NCBI GenBank assembly: GCA_964442605.1
Contig: CAYTZR010000031.1
Span: 1 to 24,307, forward strand
DNA from: Monoglobus sp964442605
GTDB taxonomy: Bacteria; Bacillota; Clostridia; Monoglobales; Monoglobaceae
DNA: 24,307 nucleotides
Direction: 5' to 3'
A program made the translations under genes and the position numbers. A model generated the notes under the pieces. That model made no database searches. It saw only the letters and a list, made by a program, of their open reading frames with translations, and had not been told where the DNA came from. Shown here piece after piece: positions 1 through 7,210 of this stretch. Within the stretch, counting starts at the first letter, position 1. The number at the start of each line of letters is the position of its first letter.

Positions 1-2
1 CA

Positions 3-128
3 AGAGATAGCTTTACAAATGAAATGCTCTTGTATTTCATTGACAAGGTTAAGGTCTACACAGGGAACAAAATCGAAATCGTATATCGGTTCAAAGATGT
101 ATTTGATGAGGTTTTGACAATTAAATAA
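3..128 (+). CDS. C-terminal end of a probable serine site-specific recombinase (partial)
   Basis: An open frame enters from the left edge and ends at a TAA at 126-128, giving 41 residues that include the stretch LLYFIDKVKVYTGNKIEIVY and then FKDVF. This pattern (hydrophobic-IDKV-VY-GNKIEI-YRFKDVF) resembles the extreme C-terminus of resolvase/recombinase-domain serine integrases of clostridial elements, which end in a short strand-rich tail after the zinc-ribbon and coiled-coil regions. No catalytic domain is visible because the gene starts outside the window. The recombinase identity is inferred from tail resemblance plus position: the gene stops about 100 bp before an abruptly truncated surface-protein gene, as expected of an integrase lying next to its attachment site. 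An unrelated gene with a similar tail cannot be excluded. Confidence 0.45.
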   Translation, partial: RDSFTNEMLLYFIDKVKVYTGNKIEIVYRFKDVFDEVLTIK

Positions 129-231
129 TATCAAGTGAGGATAATGTATTTCCCGGACGGTCGGCATTAACACGCTGCCGTAATCCCGTTTGGGAAGTGC
201 ATTATTTTTTAGTCTTTTCCTAACAGCAGGA
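129..231. other. Candidate element/chromosome junction (attachment-site region)
   Basis: About 100 bp lie between the stop of the probable recombinase and the point (about 228-231) where the leucine-rich-repeat reading frame loses family-like sequence and stops. It holds no gene. It contains short GC patches (CCGGACGGTCGG, CGTTTGGGAAG) in AT-rich DNA. If the left-hand DNA is an integrated element, the crossover core should lie here. Only one end is visible, so no direct repeat can be matched. Confidence 0.3.
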
Positions 232-516
232 GATGCTTGTAACGCTGTTCGGTATAGTTACGCTCGTTAGCGAGCCACAGTTGTAAAACGCGCGAGACTC
301 GATTGCGGTAACCGGATATCCCGCAATCGTAGCGGGAATATCAACACTTTCCGCGCTCTCATTGCAGTCGGTAATAGTGATTGTCGAGTCATTGATAATA
401 TTGTAGTAGATATCCTTGTACATATAGTCGCCGGTATACGCCCTGACCCCGAGAGACGGAGCGATAACAGACAGCGCTACTATACACGATAAAACAAAGC
501 TTAAAATTCTTTTCAT
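220..516 (-). pseudogene. Truncated BspA-like leucine-rich-repeat secreted protein
   Basis: The start is set at 516 because GGAGG lies six bases upstream; an in-frame upstream ATG at 573 has no such site. The 98 residues comprise a signal peptide (MKRILSF, hydrophobic core, cleavage near VRAYTG), a short linker, and one BspA-type LRR_5 repeat with the motifs PVTAIESRAFYNC and SLTSVTIPNSVTSI. BspA proteins normally carry many such repeats; here the sequence breaks off after the first with Ser-Cys-Cys-stop. It has a strong promoter of its own (679-707). The abrupt loss next to a recombinase end suggests disruption by integration. A remnant signal-peptide protein could still be made, but a working adhesin is unlikely. 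Confidence 0.7.
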
Positions 517-678
517 AGCACTACCTCCGTAATTTTTGTAATCAAGTTTGTGAAGTTTTCTTTCGCCTATCATACCGCCGCTTGGTATACGACAGCAATA
601 ATTCCGTTTTTCAAATAAAGCCCTCCCTTGCTATATTTAATTATTGATTAAAAATACATTATTTACTAATTTACGAAA

Positions 679-707
679 ATAATATCATATTATATCGGTA
701 ATGTCAA
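679..707 (-). promoter_or_regulatory. Sigma-A promoter of the truncated LRR gene
   Basis: On the minus strand TTGACA (702-707) is followed after exactly 17 bases by TATTAT (679-684). The transcript would start near 672 and leave a leader of about 155 nt before the start codon at 516. Confidence 0.65.
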
Positions 708-826
708 GTTGTTTTTTGCATATACACGAGAATTTTATATCATATCAAAAAAGATATAACAAAAATCGCGTAAAATCGGCATTTACCGCTTATATGAAAA
801 TAAATTAAAAAACTAACAAAAAACAG

Positions 827-855
827 TTGAAAATGCATTTTTATTGTGGTAAAAT
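827..855 (+). promoter_or_regulatory. Sigma-A promoter of the transketolase operon
   Basis: TTGAAA (827-832) and TAAAAT (850-855) are separated by 17 bases, 45 bp before the transketolase start. The rest of 580-899 is AT-rich intergenic DNA holding this and the divergent promoter at 679-707; nothing else was seen in it. Confidence 0.7.
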
Positions 856-899
856 AGTACTAAAAGAAATTATAACCATTATACAAGGGGGAATTAGAA

Positions 900-1748
900 A
901 TGGATTTAAATAAAATCAAGGATTTGCAAATCCATGCGGCTCACGTGAGGAAAATGGCGCTTGAAGCTGTTCACAGCGCGGGCGCGGGACATCCGGGAGG
1001 TTCTCTTTCGATTGCCGATATTCTTACATATTTGTATCTGAAAGAAATGAATGTTAATCCAGAAGACGCGAAAAATCCCGACCGCGACAGATTTGTTTTG
1101 TCTAAAGGTCACTGTTCGCCGGCTCTGTACGGAGTTTTGGCAGAGGCGGGATTTATTCCGAAGGATGATATTAAGGGCTTTAGAAGCATTGACAGCTACT
1201 TGCAGGGTCACCCTGACATGAAAAAGGTTAACGGCGTTGATATGTCCACCGGCTCTCTGGGTCAGGGCATAAGCTGCGCTAACGGCATGGCTTTGGCAGC
1301 AAAGCTCGACAACAAGGATTACCGCGTTTACACCGCTTTGGGCGACGGTGAAATCGAGGAAGGCGAGGTATGGGAGGCGGCTATGTTCGCGGCTCACTAT
1401 AAGCTTGATAACCTGACCGCGTTCCTTGACTTCAACGGTTTGCAGATTGACGGTGAAATTACCAAGGTTATGAACTCTACTCCCATCGACAAGAAGTTTG
1501 AAGCGTTCAATTGGCATGTTATCAAGATAGACGCGCATGACTTTAATCAAATTGAAGCTGCCGTAAACGAAGCAAAGCAGACAAAGGGCAAGCCCACTCT
1601 TATTCTGGCTAAGTCCACAAAGGGTAAGGGTGTTTCGTTTATGGAAGGTCAGGCCGCATGGCACGGCACGGCTCCAAATGATGAACAATACGCTCAGGCT
1701 ATCGCTGAGCTTGACGCTTATATCGAAACTCTCGGAGGTGACAAATAA
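900..1748 (+). CDS. Transketolase, N-terminal (TPP-binding) subunit
   Basis: Cytosolic thiamine-diphosphate enzyme subunit that, with the next gene, makes a split transketolase. It transfers two-carbon ketol units between sugar phosphates in the non-oxidative pentose phosphate pathway. Visible motifs: HPGGS at residues 31-35, SKGH at 68-71, and the TPP/Mg signature GDGEIEEG at 148-155 with its Asn in DFNG at 177-180. The 282 residues match the usual length of the separate N-terminal subunit of Clostridia. AAGGGGG sits eight bases before the ATG. The stop codon overlaps the start of the C-terminal subunit gene in TAATG, so the two are translationally coupled. An antisense frame of 260 codons across this gene is a shadow of its codon bias. 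Confidence 0.95.
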   Translation: MDLNKIKDLQIHAAHVRKMALEAVHSAGAGHPGGSLSIADILTYLYLKEMNVNPEDAKNPDRDRFVLSKGHCSPALYGVLAEAGFIPKDDIKGFRSIDSYLQGHPDMKKVNGVDMSTGSLGQGISCANGMALAAKLDNKDYRVYTALGDGEIEEGEVWEAAMFAAHYKLDNLTAFLDFNGLQIDGEITKVMNSTPIDKKFEAFNWHVIKIDAHDFNQIEAAVNEAKQTKGKPTLILAKSTKGKGVSFMEGQAAWHGTAPNDEQYAQAIAELDAYIETLGGDK

Positions 1749-2695
1749 TGAAGTATAATATTGGTGATAAAATCGCGACCAGACAGGCCTACGGCGATGC
1801 TTTGGTTGAATACGGAAACGACCCCAGAATAGTTGTTATGGACGCTGACCTTTCAAAGTCCACAAAAACCGATGCCTTTAAGAAGACATATCCGGAAAGA
1901 TTTATTAATACAGGTATAGCCGAGGGCAACATGATGGCTACTGCCGCCGGTCTCGCGACCACAGGCAAGATTGTCTTCGCCAGCTCCTTTGCTATGTTCG
2001 CGGCGGGACGCGCCTTTGAGCAAATCAGAAACTCAATAGGTTATCCGCACCTGAATGTTAAAATCGGAGCGACTCACGCGGGTATCTCTGTTGGTGAGGA
2101 CGGCGCTTCTCACCAGTGTCTCGAGGATATTGGTCTTATGCGTACTATCCCCGGTATGGTTATCTTGAACCCTGCTGACGCTGTTGAGTCTAATCTCGCG
2201 GTTAAGGCGGCTATTGATTATGACGGGCCCGTTTATTTGAGATTTGGACGTCTTGCCGTTCCCACGATATTTGACGAGAACTATAAGTTTGAAATCGGCA
2301 AGGGCGTTGAGCTATCGGGCGGTACCGATGTTACTCTTATCGGAACGGGATTGCTTGTTCCCGCTTGCTCTGAGGCGAAAGAAATTCTCGCCGCCGAGGG
2401 TATAAGCGCGAGAGTTATCAATATGGCAACAATTAAGCCCATTGATAAAGATATTATCATAAAGGCAGCCACGGAAACGGGTGCGATAGTCACAGCCGAA
2501 GAACACAACATTATTGGCGGTCTCGGAAGCGCTGTTGCCGAGGTATTGGTTGAAAACGCGCCTGTTCCCATGAAGAGAGTGGGTACGGAGGATGTATTCG
2601 GACGCTCAGGAAAGCCTTATCCTCTCCTTGAGATGTACGGTCTTGACGCGAAAACAATCGCGGCAAAAGCCAAGGCTGCCATCGCTATGAAATAA
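1748..2695 (+). CDS. Transketolase, C-terminal (pyrimidine-binding) subunit
   Basis: Second half of the split transketolase, 315 residues, typical for the family. It supplies the pyrimidine-binding domain and the catalytic glutamate (GIAEGNM, residues 57-63) that activates TPP, followed by the C-terminal transketolase domain (IGTG near 198, AEEHNIIGGLGSAVAE near 251-266). The N-terminal DADLSKS motif is typical. Its ATG overlaps the preceding stop by one base. The pair is a two-gene operon ending at the terminator at 2759-2793. The nearest alternative, a split 1-deoxyxylulose-5-phosphate synthase, is less likely because the paired subunit has the shorter transketolase N-terminal layout. Confidence 0.95.
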   Translation: MKYNIGDKIATRQAYGDALVEYGNDPRIVVMDADLSKSTKTDAFKKTYPERFINTGIAEGNMMATAAGLATTGKIVFASSFAMFAAGRAFEQIRNSIGYPHLNVKIGATHAGISVGEDGASHQCLEDIGLMRTIPGMVILNPADAVESNLAVKAAIDYDGPVYLRFGRLAVPTIFDENYKFEIGKGVELSGGTDVTLIGTGLLVPACSEAKEILAAEGISARVINMATIKPIDKDIIIKAATETGAIVTAEEHNIIGGLGSAVAEVLVENAPVPMKRVGTEDVFGRSGKPYPLLEMYGLDAKTIAAKAKAAIAMK

Positions 2696-2705
2696 ATAAT
2701 AAGAA

Positions 2706-2741
2706 TTTACTAAATGAGTTTACTAAATGAGTTTACTAAAT
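2706..2741. repeat. Three-copy 13-bp tandem repeat after transketolase
   Basis: TTTACTAAATGAG occurs at 2706-2718 and 2719-2731, followed by a third partial copy at 2732-2741. It lies between the transketolase stop and the terminator. It has no coding role. Confidence 0.85.
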
Positions 2742-2758
2742 TCAAATACTTAAGCTTA

Positions 2759-2793
2759 AGCCGATTGCCGCAATGTTTGGCAATCGGCTTTTT
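2759..2793 (+). terminator. Rho-independent terminator of the transketolase operon
   Basis: An 11-bp stem (AGCCGATTGCC with GGCAATCGGCT), a 9-base loop and a run of T after it. There is no matching T run on the other strand, so it acts on plus-strand transcription. Confidence 0.9.
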
Positions 2794-2837
2794 ATCCGCA
2801 TTTCGGAAACTATGTTTTGGAAAAGTCTTCCATATTA

Positions 2838-2867
2838 TAAAAACAGACCGGTAGAGGCTCGGTCTGT
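2838..2867 (-). terminator. Rho-independent terminator after mgsA
   Basis: On the minus strand ACAGACCG, a 9-base loop, CGGTCTGT and then TTTT. It lies 38 bp past the mgsA stop and faces the transketolase terminator. Confidence 0.8.
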
Positions 2868-2904
2868 TGAATATCAAATAATATTTTTAAAAAAATATAT
2901 ATAA

Positions 2905-3315
2905 CTAAACAATACGCTTTGATTTTACATATTCGCGCCAATCAAGATCTCCGTTTTCAATACCCATAATCAAGAGCTCCGCCGTCGCGATATTGGTGGC
3001 AAGCGGTACGTTATGAACATCACACAGCCTATAAAGCGAGTCGATATTGGGCTCATATTTTTGCTGAGTAAGCGGGTCACGGAAAAACAATACAGCGTCA
3101 ATCTCGTTATACGCGATACGCGCCCCGATCTGCTGGTCTCCGCCGTCAACTCCCGGCAGAAAACATTTAATCGGAAGCCCGGTAGCCTCAGATACCACAG
3201 CGCCTGTTGTACCGGTAGCGCAAATATTGTGCTTTCTTAAAATCGCACTGTATGAAATACAAAAATCAATCATTAAATCTTTCTTCTTATCATGAGCGAT
3301 AAGAGCAATGTTCAT
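2905..3315 (-). CDS. mgsA: Methylglyoxal synthase with two altered active-site positions
   Basis: Cytosolic enzyme family converting dihydroxyacetone phosphate to methylglyoxal and phosphate, a bypass of lower glycolysis. The 136 residues align along their length with the E. coli and B. subtilis enzymes: IALIAHDKKK at 3-12, ATGTTG at 33-38, GGDQQIGA at 58-65 with the catalytic Asp60 (E. coli Asp71), and DPL at 80-82 (Asp91). With a constant offset of 11 residues, the positions of E. coli His98 and Asp101 are Tyr87 and Asn90 (KYEPN). Both are usually described as active-site residues. The DNA confirms the codons TAT and AAT. The enzyme may therefore be altered or act on another substrate. AAGGAGG (3324-3330) fixes the start. 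No clear promoter was identified in the AT-rich 3316-3577 gap. Confidence 0.85.
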   Translation of the reverse strand: MNIALIAHDKKKDLMIDFCISYSAILRKHNICATGTTGAVVSEATGLPIKCFLPGVDGGDQQIGARIAYNEIDAVLFFRDPLTQQKYEPNIDSLYRLCDVHNVPLATNIATAELLIMGIENGDLDWREYVKSKRIV

Positions 3316-3577
3316 TTCCTTCGCCTCCTTAAGATATTAAAAATATGATATTCTATGACAAATATAAAACACAACTACCACAACTGATACGGATATATTA
3401 TCCGCAAAATTCATCATAGGACAATTATCATCAAAATAAAATGTTAAAACCAAAATTCCAACGACTATAATGTACCACAAAATTCACAAATTGTAAAGGC
3501 TTTTTTTAAAATTTTTATTAAATTTATTGTAATTTTGCAAGAAATGACATATTTTCTGTACCGAAAGACAATATATT

Positions 3578-5608
3578 CTAATCATTTTCAGCGCCGTTGT
3601 TGATTTCCATATACGCGTCAAATATGTCTTTGCCTACCTGAGCCGCATATGAGCTTTTCGCACCGTGTTCAATCACTACAGCGACCACAATACCGGGATT
3701 ATCATACGGCGCGAAGCCGGTAAACAATACATTATCCGCTCCATCTGATACTTCCGCTGTTCCCGTTTTACCGCCAACCTTCAAGCTGCTGTCGTTAAAA
3801 ACTGTCGCTGCTGTACCGTCGGCAACAACCTGACGCATGCCCTCCTTTACCGCGTCAAAGGTTGAGTCGCTTATCGGGTTATCGCTCAAAACCTCCGGTT
3901 CCTCCTCCATCACGGCATCGCCGGTTTCATAATCGACTATACGCTTAACAAGATGAAGCTTGTAACGTTTTCCCTTATTCAGAACTGTACTGATATAGCT
4001 TGCAATCTGGGCGGGAGTAAACAGGTTATCAGACTGTCCTATCGCTGTTTGCAGCACATCGCCGGGATTCCATTCGTCATTCTTAGCCTCTCTCTCCTCA
4101 GGTCCCGAAACGGTTCCGCTGCTTTCGGACAGCTCAATTCCGGTTGTTTCCCCAAGACCAAATTTTTCACAATATTCATCAATCACTTCTATACCCATTT
4201 TTCTACCTATATCATAAAAGAAATAGTTGCACGACACACCAATGGCCTCGGAAACATTAATCGTTCCATGCGTCGCGCCCGATGAGGAATATACCAGACA
4301 GGTAGGCTGGTAATCGGAATAGTAAGTGTATTTTCCTCTATCGGTTATATAGGTATCGGGTTCTATTGTCCCGCTCTCCAGTCCCGCTACCGCAGTCAAA
4401 ATCTTAAACGTTGAGCCGGGTGCGTAGGTTCCGTTTAGCGCACGGTTAAAGAGAGGATTTGACTCTGATTTTATTAGATCATCATAATCCTCGCTAAACG
4501 TTTCCGGATTGTAATCAGGATAAGAGGCTATGGCAAGAACCTCGCCGTTATTCGGATCAAGCGCGATAACCGCGCCTGCTCCGTCCGATCCTACCGCCTC
4601 CGTAACGTTGCGCTTCAGCGACTCCTCTGCAGCCTCCTGCAATTCCGAGTCAAGCGTAAGCTCCGCGTAATTTCCGGGCGAAGCTTTCTGTGACACAACC
4701 TCCTCATCATACCTTCCGTCATCAGTCATTCTAACCGTTGTATATCCGTCGGTACCTTTAAGGTACGGCTCCAGAACAGCCTCTAAACCGTCCTTTCCTA
4801 TTATGTCGTTCATGCCGTATCCGCTGTCTTTCAGCTCCTCGTATTCCTCCGCGTATATTATTCCGGTTCTGCCCAGTATATGAACCGCCATATTCCCCTT
4901 GGCATAAGTGCGTATTGTGTCCGCGACAATATCCGCAAATCCGGATGGAGCGTATGTTTCCTTGATTTTTTGTATAACAATATCGTCAACGTCCGTTGCC
5001 ATAATAAACGGATTTGAAGTACTAAAGTTTCTCTGCTGCATTTCATATCTTACGGCGATAATTTCAAGCGCAAGCTTATTGTCAAATTCATTTGAAACAG
5101 AATACTTGTCTTGATAATATTCTACAATTTCGCGCAGTGTTTCGTAATTATCAACACCATTTTCGGACTCCCACTCCGCTATTTGGTTTAGGTATTCATT
5201 TTCATTTTCATCATCGGGCGCGGAGGCGCTAAAATCATATTCGGGAACATCGTCATCCACATTATACTTAATCGGGAAAGTGGAGGTATAGCTATCGCCG
5301 TTTTCTTCAAGCAGAAGAATTATATCGGCTAAGTTATTGTTAAGCTCTTCCTCGGATATATCGCTTTTAAACAACTGTATGCTGTAGCCCACCTTGTTTT
5401 CAACGATGGACTCGCCGTTTCTGTCAAATATTTCACCTCTCGGAGCTTTTTCCACATAGGTTCTGACCGTGCTGTTATCGGCTTTGAGTCTGTTGTTATC
5501 ACCGTTTACTATCTGTAAATCATACAGCTTAAAAACGCACACCAAAATCAAAATTCCCACCAGCGAGGCAATAACCAAAGCGCGTTTTGTAATATCATTT
5601 AACTCCAT
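3578..5608 (-). CDS. mrdA: Class B penicillin-binding protein 2 (elongasome transpeptidase)
   Basis: Membrane-anchored D,D-transpeptidase that cross-links peptidoglycan during cell elongation, a partner of MreBCD/RodA. Numbering from ATG 5608 (676 residues): one N-terminal membrane helix (about 10-28), the dimerisation domain with the APRGEIFDRNG motif near 55-65, an Asp/Glu-rich insertion near 115-150, then the transpeptidase domain with the active-site serine in STFK (Ser399), SCN near 460, and KTG at 614-616. The longer reading starts at GTG 5617, which overlaps the mreD stop as GTGA but has no ribosome site; ATG 5608 is preceded by GGTGA at a good distance, so it is preferred. SpoVD-type PBPs are related, but position after mreD favours PBP2. 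It is the last gene of the cell-shape run, 262 bp before mgsA. Confidence 0.92.
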   Translation of the reverse strand: MELNDITKRALVIASLVGILILVCVFKLYDLQIVNGDNNRLKADNSTVRTYVEKAPRGEIFDRNGESIVENKVGYSIQLFKSDISEEELNNNLADIILLLEENGDSYTSTFPIKYNVDDDVPEYDFSASAPDDENENEYLNQIAEWESENGVDNYETLREIVEYYQDKYSVSNEFDNKLALEIIAVRYEMQQRNFSTSNPFIMATDVDDIVIQKIKETYAPSGFADIVADTIRTYAKGNMAVHILGRTGIIYAEEYEELKDSGYGMNDIIGKDGLEAVLEPYLKGTDGYTTVRMTDDGRYDEEVVSQKASPGNYAELTLDSELQEAAEESLKRNVTEAVGSDGAGAVIALDPNNGEVLAIASYPDYNPETFSEDYDDLIKSESNPLFNRALNGTYAPGSTFKILTAVAGLESGTIEPDTYITDRGKYTYYSDYQPTCLVYSSSGATHGTINVSEAIGVSCNYFFYDIGRKMGIEVIDEYCEKFGLGETTGIELSESSGTVSGPEEREAKNDEWNPGDVLQTAIGQSDNLFTPAQIASYISTVLNKGKRYKLHLVKRIVDYETGDAVMEEEPEVLSDNPISDSTFDAVKEGMRQVVADGTAATVFNDSSLKVGGKTGTAEVSDGADNVLFTGFAPYDNPGIVVAVVIEHGAKSSYAAQVGKDIFDAYMEINNGAEND

Positions 5609-5613
5609 ATATA

Positions 5614-6123
5614 TCACCGATAATTTATAATATTTTTAATTTTAAAAAGCTCCATGGTTTTCTTAATACACCAAATCAGAGGCAGTATTAAAATTCCGTT
5701 TAAGACAGCTTCTATACCGATTGTCCTTATAACTGAGGTTATTTTGATACCACCGCCTATTACGGCAATATACGGTATCATATACAACAGCTCCGCAGCA
5801 ACAGTCGCCGCTGCGCCCAGAAGCATAAAAACATAAAAAGAGGGATTGTTATAGTATCTATCGCTGACAACCGCAGAAAAAAATCCAATTAGGGCAAAAG
5901 CTGCCATATCAATCCCAATTATTCTGCCCACAAAAAAATCATATATAAGACCGAATATTATACCGCATACGGTTCCCTGCACACGTCCGCACAAAAAGCC
6001 TATACTTGCCGCAAGTACAAGAAATAAGTCGGCATGAACGCCAAAAAACGATATATTATTTAAAATCAAGGTCTGTAATATTACTGCCAGCACAAGCCAT
6101 GCGCCGTGATGTAATATCTTCAT
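5614..6123 (-). CDS. mreD: Rod-shape-determining membrane protein MreD
   Basis: Small integral membrane protein of the elongasome. Nearly all of its 169 residues form about five or six hydrophobic segments, among them HGAWLVLAVILQTLIL at the N-terminus and GFLCGRVQGTVCGIIFGLIYDF centrally, ending in a basic tail, as is typical of MreD. Two starts are plausible, each preceded by the identical string GGAGATTTTT: GTG at 6156 and ATG at 6123. The ATG is chosen because the hydrophobic region begins directly after it, as in homologues. The gene lies between mreC and the PBP gene and its stop overlaps the alternative PBP start. Identity rests on topology and gene order, since MreD is poorly conserved in sequence. 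Confidence 0.88.
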   Translation of the reverse strand: MKILHHGAWLVLAVILQTLILNNISFFGVHADLFLVLAASIGFLCGRVQGTVCGIIFGLIYDFFVGRIIGIDMAAFALIGFFSAVVSDRYYNNPSFYVFMLLGAAATVAAELLYMIPYIAVIGGGIKITSVIRTIGIEAVLNGILILPLIWCIKKTMELFKIKNIINYR

Positions 6124-6165
6124 AAAAATCTCCATTCCGCCGCTCCGCGTCGGCACAAAAATCTC

Positions 6166-7194
6166 CTATTCGTCCTCATCATCGTATTCATCTTCATCTT
6201 CATCTTCATCTTTATCTTCATCATTATAATCACTGTCATCGTCGTCATCGTTCAGCTCAGTATCATTATTCTGCGCGTTTAGGCTGTCAATTTCTTCCTG
6301 CTTACGTTCTGCTTCCTCACGATATGACTTCATATTCTCATTTTCCTCATCCGCAACAACATCCATGCTGTTTGTGATAACAAAAACCCGGCGCACATCG
6401 CTTAAATCCGCACACACATCCACTATAGCATACCTTGTCATTGTTATATTGTCGTCTTTTATATCGGCAACCTTGCCGAGTCTAAATCCTGCAGGAAATG
6501 TTCCGCCAAGACCCGTTGTTGTAATATAGTCGCCAACCTCTATATCAACATCTCTGGCGAGATATGATAGCTTAAACTGTCGATTATACCTGTACTCTGT
6601 GTCACCCTCAGCAACGCCAAGGTCACGGGAACGCTCAACCATAACACCGGCGGAAAAGGCGGGATCCGTTACGGTCATAACATCAGCCCAATTTGTTCCG
6701 ACACTCACTATCTTTCCTATCAAAAATCCGTCAGTTGAGATAACGATCTGATCCGGTGCTATACCGCTATGCTCACCTTTGTCAATCGTAAATCCGGAAA
6801 ACCAATTTGAAGGCTCGTCCGCCGCTACGGTTGCCGCAATCATATCCAGATCAGGGTTCTCATCTCTGAGCTCAAGCATACGCTTTAATCTGTCATTTTC
6901 TTCCAAAAGCTCCTCATTGTCGTCAAAAAGCTGCTCATACTTATTGTTTTGGGATTTAAGCTCATCAACCTCAGTTCTAAGCTCTTTTAACTGTCCCAGA
7001 CTATGTGTTATGTCATAAAAACTGTTCCCGATATTGGTAAAAAATTTCTGAACGGGAGTGGAAACGGACTTAACAGCATCTTCCGACGCTGTGGGACTTC
7101 CGCTGTGCAAGCCGAAAAAAATAAGTAAACCCACGACCGCTATAACACACACGGTCAGTATCGACGCTGCCTTATGTTCACTAAAAAACTTCAA
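6166..7194 (-). CDS. mreC: Rod-shape-determining protein MreC with an acidic C-terminal tail
   Basis: Extracytoplasmic scaffold linking MreBD to the wall synthases. Of its 342 residues, the first 30 hold the single membrane helix, about 60-105 a Glu/Leu-rich coiled coil, and about 115-275 the MreC beta domain (motifs SNWFSGFTIDKG, YITTTGLGGTFPAGFRLG). Beyond about 300 comes a low-complexity tail almost entirely Asp/Glu with a few Asn, Lys and Tyr. The tail is encoded by hexanucleotide-like repeats (6187-6222) and is not part of the usual family. Spacing to mreB upstream is 16 bp, so the genes are co-transcribed. Confidence 0.92.
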   Translation of the reverse strand: MKFFSEHKAASILTVCVIAVVGLLIFFGLHSGSPTASEDAVKSVSTPVQKFFTNIGNSFYDITHSLGQLKELRTEVDELKSQNNKYEQLFDDNEELLEENDRLKRMLELRDENPDLDMIAATVAADEPSNWFSGFTIDKGEHSGIAPDQIVISTDGFLIGKIVSVGTNWADVMTVTDPAFSAGVMVERSRDLGVAEGDTEYRYNRQFKLSYLARDVDIEVGDYITTTGLGGTFPAGFRLGKVADIKDDNITMTRYAIVDVCADLSDVRRVFVITNSMDVVADEENENMKSYREEAERKQEEIDSLNAQNNDTELNDDDDDSDYNDEDKDEDEDEDEYDDEDE

Positions 7195-7210
7195 AAAAAC
7201 CTACTCCCTT

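Noticed and set aside
906..1688. Antisense open frame of 260 codons across the transketolase N-terminal gene
   Set aside because: No ribosome site or family-like sequence; it mirrors the strong codon bias of the well-identified gene on the plus strand.
3316..3577. Possible remnant of min or rodA genes between PBP2 and mgsA
   Set aside because: The gap is AT-rich with stops in all frames and no recognisable peptide fragment.
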